From Pseudoips prasinana (taxonomy: Eukaryota; Arthropoda; Insecta; Lepidoptera; Nolidae), in NCBI GenBank assembly GCA_951640165.1, contig OX621253.1, positions 14,030,001-14,094,000 on the forward strand: a DNA stretch of 64,000 nt, written 5' to 3'. Both the position numbers and the translations under genes were made by a program. The notes under the pieces were generated by a model. That model saw nothing but the letters and a program-made list of their open reading frames with translations, searched no databases and was not told the origin of the DNA. Below, in pieces: positions 32,791-41,327 of the stretch (the stretch's first letter is position 1; every line of letters begins with the position of its first letter).

Positions 32791-33480
32791 TTAAGTTAAA
32801 TTTATATAATATGTGTCACTATGGTTGGAGCTGAAAAAATCAGTGCTGCAGTAACCTGTAGCGTAATGCTGAGCTGCAGTCAATTAGGCACATTATTGAT
32901 AACTGTATGTCTAATAAACGTTTTCTTTTCTTTTAACCCCGCGCCAGAGAGTATCTAGTTATAGCCATAGTTGGGTAATATCAAAAAAAGTTGTACATTT
33001 CAATGTGAAATGGTGAAATATCCATGCTAATTACTACCAAATAACACATGAATTCTTACGTTATACAAATATTATTGTACTTAAGTTAGGACCTCCTCAA
33101 GTAAACTAAATTATTCTTTATAAATATCAAAATTAAGCAGGTTTTTTTTTAATAATCGGTTTTTGTTTAGCATGCTAATTTTTCACTATAGAAATAACAG
33201 TGTCCTCAAAGCTTCCTGCGTCACAGAAGTTAACTTATTTTTTAAATGATACGTAATCTTTTCATTTCAAGCTGCGGATTTACTTTAGTGATATTAACGC
33301 TTTTAAATATTGCGTTATAATTAATAATAATGATGAAATACATAAATAACACGGAGTTAAATCATGCGTCCATTATTCATTTCATTTTTGTTACTCAATT
33401 TTGTAACGCCAATAGAATGGTATATTTAGAATATTAAATAGGCATCACTAAGTTTTTAGTGAACTGCCAATAGGAAGCGC
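32791..33480. other. no gene recognised
   Basis: AT-rich spacer without recognisable exon or repeat. Confidence 0.4.
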
Positions 33481-34355
33481 ACATAGTGACAATTGGCCAT
33501 TTTGTGCGGCGAGTGTTTTCCGAGTGCAGCGGCATCTTGTTGTGGTGAAATTTTTCAACATTATAATACTCCTTTTTGTTGCTGATCCGTTAATTAAACG
33601 GTAAGTTGTTTATTAAATATCGGTGTATATAAAGTTTGTATTAATCACGCTCGAATCAAAGATGAACAATGTTCTCAAATAGAATCATAATTTTAATTGC
33701 ATGATCATTTGAGGTTGTATTAACAAACTGCATTTCTTCCTTTTTGTTACAATTTGTTATAATTTTTTGTCACGTAACAAAAATGAAGTAACAAAAAGCA
33801 AGTAAGGGTTAATTTATACTATAGGTATAGCATACAATAATAAGTAGGTAGTTCAAAACGGAAATTACGTTAATTTCAGAAGTGCCATTTGTGATATATA
33901 CTTACATAATGACAGATTAAAATCTCAAAAATTATGTATGGTATAATATTTTCTTGTTACATTCTTACGAACAACTTATAAGTTACTAACTAGTTACAGG
34001 ATCTGAAAGACAAAAAAGGTTTGTGTAGAGAATATTGAATTTATTTTATACATACTTACTCAAAATTTTGTGTTATATTTGGGCGAGTATATATGATTAT
34101 GCCTATGATACTGGATGAGTTTTCCCAAGGATCATATTTTACTTTGTCAAAATAAAAAAACGCCTACATCCTGAACCACTCAGCTGATTGGACATTTACT
34201 ACGGGATATTGTATATTTTTTTAATGTTTCTTAAAACTATGTTTTTGAAAACGTTGTTCAGTAGCAAATCAGCACAATATAAGTTTTCATTTATTAAACA
34301 AATAGAACAAAGTGCTAAGATTCTTTTTTCATATTCATATTTTGTTTTAGAAAAA

Positions 34356-34391
34356 ATGGCAAAGACACCTGCTGAACGACAACGTAAATAA
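34356..34391 (+). pseudogene. truncated start of the MAKTPAERQRK-type ORF
   Basis: Twelve codons including TAA, directly behind a splice-acceptor-like TTTGTTTTAG. In proteins of this type I expect a tyrosine codon where TAA stands. The frame is lost soon after, so it cannot make a functional protein. Confidence 0.5.
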
Positions 34392-34452
34392 AGAGAAAGA
34401 TTGAATTAAAGTTACCCTGACAAAAATACGAAGGAATACGTAAAAAAAAAAA

Positions 34453-35230
34453 CTTGTGTGTACTTATGTACACGCGTTAGAAGTTATACTTCTTAATACA
34501 CAACTTGAACATAGTTATCAATTTTCATACCACCTAGAACTAACTAACTAGCCGTGCACGATGGAGTGTTAGTGCCAACTTTAATGTATGGAAGTGAAAG
34601 TTGGGTATGGCAGAAAAAGAATGAAAGTAAAATAAATGCAGTGGAAATGAGAGCTCTGACAAGTATGTGTGGTGTGACTTTGAGAGACAGAATTCGAAAT
34701 ACTGATGTAAGAGAGCGTTGTGGTGTGAAAGAGGATGTAGTCACAAAGATTGAAAAAGGCATGCTGAGATGGTTTGGCCATTTAGAAAGGATGAATGAAA
34801 GAAGATTGACAAAAGAAGTATACCTGGCCTGTGTGAATGGGACAACCGGAAGGGGAAGACCACGTCGAACATTCTCTGACCAAATTGGAGATGTTCTCAA
34901 GAAAGGGCAGGTCAGAAGTACCCTAAACCGGCGAGCATGTATGAAGAATATAATGACAGTAATAGAGGCAAAAGAAGTATGCAAAGATCGTGACAAATGG
35001 AAATCCGTTGTCTCTGCCTACCCCTCTGGGAAACAGGCGTGAGTCTATGTATGTATGTAGAACTAACGTCATGCTGTTATCTTTACGATGCGCGCGCATC
35101 GTAAAAAATCACTGTCATACCACCTAGAACTAACTTCATGCTGTTAAATTTTTTGGTGTCGGTGTGCACGCGCATCGTAAAAATTCACTCTCATCATTTT
35201 TCTCCATCGCGCCAAAAGAAGTATAACTTC
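34453..35230 (-). mobile_element. Helentron-like (HINE-type) element, copy 3, with nested LINE
   Basis: Minus-strand copy with the same ends as copies 1 and 2 (GAAGTTATACTTCTTTTGGC; GTGTACATAAGTACACACAA), again in a T-run. It contains the central module twice, once in each variant form, and is interrupted by the RTE fragment 34545-35057. Confidence 0.65.
34545..35057 (+). mobile_element. 5'-truncated RTE-clade LINE with 10-bp target duplication
   Basis: An uninterrupted frame (34554-35042) encodes the ORF2 C-terminus: [91 protein letters not shown] RRACMKNIM and [15 protein letters not shown], then TGA. The 3' end is a short TATG repeat, as usual for RTE. TAGAACTAAC flanks it on both sides inside the host element. 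The intact frame points to a fairly recent insertion. No RT active site is present. Confidence 0.88.
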
Positions 35231-35382
35231 AAAAACTTGGCAAGAATTAAGTGTAAATGTGTTAAATAAGTAAAGTTTCGGAAGGTAAAAAAAAAGAAGA
35301 AGACTGTGGTAATGGCTGAAAAAGATTAGAAAACAAAGTCTCGAAGGAATTAATATGTTGGTTGGGACTTGTTGGGACAATG

Positions 35383-35605
35383 TCACACAGATCATCCTAG
35401 CCCCAAACTAAGCAAAGCTTGTACTATGGGTACCAGGCGAAGATATACATACTTATATAGATAGATAAATACTTAAATACATAGAAAACATCCATGACTC
35501 AGAAACAAATATTCGTGCTCATCACACAAATACTTGCACTTACCGGGATTCGAAACCAGGACCACCAGCTTCGAAGGCAGGAGCACTACCAACTAGGCTA
35601 CGGTG
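35383..35605 (-). mobile_element. SINE family B
   Basis: Minus-strand copy: CAAACTAAGCAAAGCTTGTA, CAGAAACAAATATTCGTGCT, CATCACACAAATACTTGCAC and the head TACCAACTAGGCTACGGTGA. Confidence 0.78.
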
Positions 35606-36382
35606 ACCGTCAAATTGAAAAGAAGACTAGATCAAGTCAACTTTCCTTACATCATTGCTACAAATTAATCATATTACAAAGCAAACTATATAAATCAGAA
35701 AAAGAAAATAGCAGATCAGAACAAAAAAATAGCAACGCTAAAAATAGACTTTACAGACAGATAATGATGTTTGAATTAAAAAAGAATTGATAATGTGACA
35801 TTTGATGAAAACGGGGTGGTTCAGAACTCACACCGAATTCCAAATGTAATTCGTTTGAAAAAGAATTGAGTAGCATCTCTATGATCGTACAAGATAAAGA
35901 AAAAGTGAAAAGAGTTCTGCTGCAAAATAAGTTAGATTAATACTAAAAAATTGTTTTCTTTAAAGTTGTTTTGTTTATTTGGTGTGAAATAGCCCTAATA
36001 GTTCCTTTTTGTTTCCTTTTTGTAACACTAATCCTTTTTGTAATATAATTCATTTTTGTTTCTTTTTGGTTACTGAACAATATTTTTTAATATTACCCAG
36101 TTACCCCTTTTTCGGTTCTAACTTCGTCGCTACGCTGCCACTGAAGTGGATGACAGGACATGAGAGAGTCGGATTTTTAGGGATAATTTAATTATAAGAC
36201 AATTTTTTTTGACAAAATCTCTGTTGCGAAATTCTGAAACATTGTTACGCAGACAACTATTTAAACCGTATCAAAAAGAGAGAGATACAATTCTGATCTT
36301 TTGAATTGCCACGAAGATATAAAATCAAATACATTGATAAACCATATTGTTATTAAAAGTATTTTAAATGGTGTACACATAG

Positions 36383-36520
36383 ACCTTGATCACTAAGCAC
36401 TTAGCTAGTTACATACCTACATGTATTGGGCATGACATTTCTTAGAACCAGTCCATAGAGCGACTCGGGTCACGGATAATTTTTGTCACATTAATCTAGA
36501 TTAGGAAATAGTCGAATATC
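36383..36520. repeat. interspersed repeat H, copy 2
   Basis: AGACCTTGATCACTAAGCAC, GACATTTCTTAGAACCAGTC, CGACTCGGGTCACGGATAAT and AATCTAGATTAGGAAATAG, in the order of the 31.8-kb copy. Confidence 0.5.
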
Positions 36521-36599
36521 TTATATTTTGCTCTCACGTCTACGTCCCGGCTTCATGTGTCACAATATATACATTACCTAATTTTTTCGTACATCGTAC

Positions 36600-36836
36600 A
36601 TCATCATGTGAGCCAAAAGACGCCCACGGCTGGAGAAAGGCCTCCCCCGAAGATCTCCACAATTGCCGACCCTCACAAGATAATTGATCCATCTTGTATC
36701 CCCTTAGGCCCCCTGTCCACGCTGCGTCTTCCGGTTCGTGGTCACCACTCAGGAACCATTCTGCACAAGCGGCCGTCGGTTCTTCGAGCTTTGTGCCCCG
36801 CCCTGCCGACTGCCACTTCACTTGGCAATTCTTCAA
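36600..36836 (-). pseudogene. RTE LINE 3' end
   Basis: On the minus strand the C-terminal RTE words appear with frame breaks: a tryptophan-rich GDHEPE..AAWTGGLRGYKMDQ stretch and EEPTAACAEW. The other end is the tail CCTCCCCCGAAGATCTCCAC..GACGCCCACGGCTGGAGAAAGG. Homologous to 4215-4445. Confidence 0.75.
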
Positions 36837-36954
36837 TTGTATTCTTTAATTCAGTTTTAATGTTCGATAACTACCCAAGGCAAATCTTTGTGCGAAGAGC
36901 ATCATTATTTGTTCTATGTCTGTAGTTTATCTGTACATATAATAAAATCGTAGG

Positions 36955-37240
36955 AAAGTCAAAACTGTACATTAAATATTTTTTTAAAAGGATACTTGTG
37001 GCGTGATGTTTAATCGATTTCGAAGCCAAAAATATAGTTTTTAGAATTTTTGTCTGTTTGTCTGTATGTATGTCAGAGCTAAACTCAAAAAGTACTGCAT
37101 GGATTTCCTTCAAATTTTGCATGATTATTACTAAGAGTTCGGGTCAACATATAGGTTACATATATCACGCTATCACCTACGGGGGAGGAGCTGTGATAAT
37201 TTATAAAATTTAACGTGGGTAAAACCGCGCGGCACAGCTA
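36955..37240 (-). repeat. TAGCTGTGCCGCGCGG-type interspersed repeat
   Basis: ATTTTTGTCTGTTTGTCTGT, GCTAAACTCAAAAAGTACTG, TACGGGGGAGGAGCTGTG and GGGTAAAACCGCGCGGCACA..GCTA at the right end. Read on the minus strand it starts with the usual TAGCTGTGCC(G/C)CGCGGTTTTACCC terminus also seen at 46.86 kb. Confidence 0.6.
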
Positions 37241-37377
37241 TTTATCAAATGTTTGAATTAAGCCGTGTGGTTTCCGGCCCAAAAAGAATATCAGTTGGAT
37301 ATTATACATTCCCGTGGATGTCGTAAACGGTGACTAAGGGATACAGCAGTTAGTCGGGCAGCAGCGCCACCGATGTA

Positions 37378-37512
37378 CAGACGCCAGCATATCAAGCTAC
37401 CCCAATCTGTCAAATTTCTTTTATAGATTTTCAACTTTATCACATAAGTATAAGGTTCACTTTCAATTGGGGTAATTTGACAGATTGGGGAAGCTTGATG
37501 TGCTGGCGTCTG
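37378..37512. mobile_element. 135-bp TA-MITE, complete copy
   Basis: Flanked by TA on both sides. The ends are CAGACGCCAGCATATCAAGC and its complement GATGTGCTGGCGTCTG, and the terminal inverted repeats extend about 40 bp (..TACCCCAATCTGTCAAATT). TA target duplication and CAG-type ends fit the Tc1/mariner superfamily. It has no coding capacity. Confidence 0.85.
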
Positions 37513-37589
37513 TACTAGCTACCAACTCGTCGGTCGGTCGGTAGCCAACTCACATGCCAAGCGCGGTGACTACGGCAAAACCTTCTAAC

Positions 37590-37668
37590 TGGCAACGTTA
37601 TGGAAACCTTTGGGGGAGACCTATGTCCAACAGTGGACGATATCAGACTGATGATGGTGATGATGTTT
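37590..37668 (+). repeat. RTE 3' tail fragment
   Basis: GGAAACCTTTGGGGGAGACC, TATGTCCAACAGTGGACG and CAGACTGATGATGGTGATGA: the terminal piece of an RTE copy. Confidence 0.6.
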
Positions 37669-37889
37669 GGATTTAGTAATATATAAGTATGTTTTTCAGT
37701 TATCTGGTAACTAGTCATAAAACAGGCTCTCGACTTGAAATTTAGTAAGTTTTTATTCTTAAAGTCATTCTTCTCAACTAGTAGTAATAATTTACTCGTA
37801 CCGTAGACTGTGATGCTTGCGGCACAGATGATATACGTATATAGCAACGACACTTCTTTCTGATGCCACATGCCGTATAATTAATGATT

Positions 37890-38120
37890 GCCGAAATAAT
37901 TAGTGCCTACTTAATATTTACAGTCAACCATAGTGTTCCGTGCAAAACGTCCTTTGGCAGACGACAATATCACAGTATTAGCTCCAAAATATACAACCGC
38001 GTACACAAAGAATTTAATATTGCTGGAGTTAACAAATACAAAACAAAACTTATAGTTACTAACTGGCTACATCAACTCGACTACCAGAAAACTGAAGACC
38101 TACTCTTGCATATTGAATAA
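37890..38120 (+). pseudogene. LINE ORF2 C-terminal remnant
   Basis: An open frame ends KRQYHSISSKIYNRVHKEFN-like sequence (RRQYHSISSKIYNRVHKEFN), then GVNKYKTKLIVTNWLHQLDY and QKTEDLLLHIE before TAA. A IYN..WL..LDYxxTExLL ending is familiar to me from lepidopteran jockey/Daphne-type LINEs. Nothing of the RT domain remains. Confidence 0.5.
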
Positions 38121-38410
38121 TGTTAACATTCCCAAACATACAGTCAACACACACATACACACCACACATACACATACCACAGTTGGATGTATAATAATGG
38201 AAATATTCACTAAGTAACTACCTATTTCATTGTAATTTACTCAATATAACTGAACTAACCTGCTGAAGTACATTCAGCGTCGGCAACCAATAAGTCACCA
38301 CTCCACGACTGAACACTGTTTCCCAAAATACAGGCTTTAGCCTAGTTTGGTAAGCAGTTTCAGTACCTTTAGTATAAAACAAAACTGTTGTGTCAACTAA
38401 ACCTTACACC

Positions 38411-38578
38411 TTTTTTTTTTTTTTTTTGATAAGGCAGTGGGAATGCTAATGCATGCTACCCGCAAAAAGTGTCTGCGGGAGGGTATGTCGGACTCGCACC
38501 GACTAAACCTAACCTGCCGTGGACTTCTTCTGGCGCCTGATACGGGGAGCCCCGGGAACGCGGGTATGCTGCTCCGAT
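38411..38578 (-). mobile_element. short R1-clade LINE insertion with 13-bp target duplication
   Basis: Only the last ~165 bp of the R1-clade LINE found at 55126-57370, plus an A-tail of about 18 (seen as Ts on the plus strand). TAAACCTTACACC occurs at both edges (38398-38410 and 38579-38591). By eye it differs from the large copy at about four positions, so the two insertions come from closely related parents. Confidence 0.9.
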
Positions 38579-38975
38579 TAAACCTTACACCTGTGAATGT
38601 ATTTTAACTAGTGTCAAATAAATACTTTTTATTATTTTTATTTATTTGTCTGTTCTGGGCTAACGAAGCGGCAAGAACAATAGGACGTTCAAAAGAACGA
38701 TGAGCAGACGAAAAAGACTAGCAAGAAACTGGGTGACTGTCGCAATGGAAATGAATCGTGAAATTTTAAAGAGGCCTACAACGGGGCCTTACTTAACTAG
38801 TAACTTAATTTTAACAAACATAAAAATCTATCTTTATATTAAGTATATTCTTCCTAATTTATTGTTATTAAATAAAAAGTATTTAATAAAAATTTTGACG
38901 ACTAAGCAATGAAGAAATGAATATGACTAATACATTAATGATGACGTAATAATAGATAATATATATTTATTAGTT

Positions 38976-39235
38976 ACTAGCTGACCCGGCAGACTTTGCA
39001 CTGCCTCAATCGATAAATAAAAGACCTAAACTTTTGTTTTAGAAAACGTTTATATGGGAAAAATAAAGGGCTGGATTTAGGGTTTTCCCGGCGATAATTT
39101 GAATTTTTCTGACCTTTTAAACCTTCCCTAGACCTCTATGAATATTTCAAGGCCATGATAAGATAAATCTGTTCAGCCGTTCTCGAGTTTTAGCGAGACT
39201 AACGAACAGCAATAGATTTTTATATATATACTTAG
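38976..39235 (+). mobile_element. ACTAGCTGACC-type repeat, short copy
   Basis: ACTAGCTGACCCGGCAGACT, GCACTGCCTCAATCGATAAA, TAAACCTTCCCTAGACCTC, TCAAGGCCATGATAAGATAA and CGAACAGCAATAGATTTTTA..TATATACTTAGAT. The same middle words occur at 53.34 kb. Confidence 0.65.
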
Positions 39236-39515
39236 ATATTTTAATTTCTATTTAAGCTAATAACGAATTATATAGATCTGTATACGTTGTCTAATTTACT
39301 AGATATTACATGTAATAATCAGAAACTACAATTCAATAAAAATAAAACTGGTAAGAACATAATTTTTAAGTTTTTTTTTAAATAAACTCACAATATTATT
39401 CTTTGACCCATGCTCAAAAAATTCCCATCTTTGGTTTTATTATTATTATTATGCAGATGATAAAAGCAATTTAAAGTATGCTGTATACTTTAAAGTTCAA
39501 TAATGAAGCTATGTA

Positions 39516-39650
39516 AAGACGCCAGCACATCAAGCTACCCCAATCTGCCAAATTTCCCCAATTGAAAGTGAACCTTATGCGCATGTGATAAAGTTGAAAA
39601 TCGATAAAAGAAATTTGACAGATTGGGGTAGCTGGATGTGCTGGCGTCTC
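39516..39650. mobile_element. 135-bp TA-MITE, second complete copy
   Basis: AAGACGCCAGCACATCAAGC at the left and GATGTGCTGGCGTCTC at the right, flanked by TA. It is exactly as long as the copy at 37378, with the interior in the opposite orientation (the CCCAATTGAAAGTGAACC block lies near the left here). Confidence 0.85.
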
Positions 39651-40965
39651 TACGTAGTATCGATTAAAAAACGCGAGTCCATCAAGTTATATTTATAATA
39701 GCATTGCACATACGTGAACGAATAGCACTTTGCGCCGGCGCATAATGATAGGCGCGGCTGACATACATTCGCGTATGTCGTTATCTTATGCACTTCAAAA
39801 CTGGTCCTAATAATAAATACAGATCATGAAAAACAGAATAATAAAATACTTAAATTATAACCCGTATATTACTTTTATGTAATATGATCTTTTTATTTTT
39901 ATGCTATCATAAAATATGGTATTTGAGAGTAGCTAAGAGGCATCATGGCAAGCAGGCTCTTAAAAATTAAAGCTGATTTTACAGGCTCCCCTTCCGGCTT
40001 GATGCATTCTATCTGATGCCAGAACAACATACAACATTTGTTATATATTAGTAAAAAGTTCCGTTATAAATTGAAGGTGTTTATAAAAAGAAAACCATCA
40101 AAAATACATGTGTAGGATCCTACGCCCCTGTATTTTTTAAGTTACATAGTTGTAATGAGATTAGCAGAAAATTTGTCAAAAGCAGTTTACGTAATTTTGA
40201 CGGCCGGTTGGCCGTGGTTGTGTAATTTGTGTGTATGTATGTTTGTCCTGAGTCTGGGTGTAATTATCTATACTCAAGGTCAATATTTTTTTGCTAGCTT
40301 AAGCCCTTAGCCTATTTGGCACAGACGGCACAAGTCTGTTTCACTTTTGCGCAGAAGTTCTCAGATAAAAAATAAACAAAAATTTGATTCCTCTTATTTA
40401 TTACCTCAGCTTTAACACTTAAATTAACAATACGCTACACAATAAGCATAAATAAAACATTAACGTTAGGTCAGGTCACTTGGAGCAAGTTCGTTTAGAC
40501 GGATCTGGGTTAATCGTCATTATCCTGTCGCCCTACATTGGTGATACAGATGTCTATAACACAATGAACAAAAATCATTCCATGTTAGGAACATACCATA
40601 TACAGCAACATGATTGATAAGGTCACAAATCAATGGGAATGTATCTTGAATTAACAATTCGATATTACATATTTAAACAGACATGGACTACGATTCGTCA
40701 AGACCTTTAGACTGAAAAGTAATATTCCAATACTACTTTTGACTTTTCCTACGATCAAAACTTAATCTCATCTTCCGTCCCTTTTCCACTCTTATTTATA
40801 TCGACTCCTCCGTTACAGTAAGTTAACAGCATTAGACGAGCGACTGTCGTCTGACGTCGAAATCCGGACAGTACCAGCAAGTTAGTTAAACCAGATGCTA
40901 GATTTTACGAGGCTTCTAACTAGCTATATATATAGTCCTAGATAAGCCCTAAACTTGGAAATCAA
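39651..40965. other. 3' flank of second cuticle gene; SINE A fragment only
   Basis: A SINE A remnant lies at about 40200-40285 (GTATGTTTGTCCTGAGTCTG..GGTGTAATTATCTATA). Otherwise AT-rich with no gene recognised. Confidence 0.45.
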
Positions 40966-40971
40966 TTTAAT
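40966..40971 (-). promoter_or_regulatory. possible polyadenylation signal ATTAAA of second cuticle gene
   Basis: ATTAAA on the minus strand about 355 nt after the stop. No AATAAA is closer; the next (about 930 nt after the stop, near 40400) is an alternative. Confidence 0.25.
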
Positions 40972-41327
40972 CACCCGACAGATGATATACGCTGGTAGAT
41001 CGAATTTACAAGTTCCCCGACTAGCAACACTGAGGGAGGCTATAGATGCGTTCCTTCGGCATCATTTCTAGACGCATGTGCCGCCGGACAATTACATTTA
41101 TGATAACCAAGTTTTGAGCTTACAATTACGATCTGCATTTCATAATATGATTTTACACTAACATTTGATTGTCATAGATGTTCTCTCAACAACCTGGATT
41201 GTTTGTTGGTTAAATGTTGTCTTCGAGAAGTGGAAAATAATATACGAAATTGAAAATTCTACTGTAAGTAATTGCGATGGGGTCACCTGGACCCGTCTAA
41301 ACAAGCGTCAGTTTTAAAGTTGTGGGA

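Larger units (their letters stand above)
33490..36190 (+). mobile_element. unclassified element encoding MAKTPAERQRK-type protein, decayed and nested
   Basis: A GC-richer 5' stretch ends in TTAATTAAACG|GTAAGTTG, a strong donor near 33600. The next acceptor, TTTGTTTTAG, ends at 34350. Just after it, an ATG at 34356 opens MAKTPAERQRK, then TAA; shifting frames continues as RERLN.., YPDK and EYVKKK. I recall MAKTPAERQRKYRERL starts from many repetitive insect proteins. The coding part is cut at 34441 by the Helentron-like element and at 35383 by SINE B. Lysine-rich coiled-coil-like sequence resumes near 35640-35790. CTTTTTGTT words cluster near both ends (33565, 33740, 36005-36070). Boundaries are uncertain. 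Confidence 0.45.

Noticed and set aside
34544..34996. 150-codon minus-strand frame
   Set aside because: Antisense shadow of the RTE C-terminal frame; no domain of its own.
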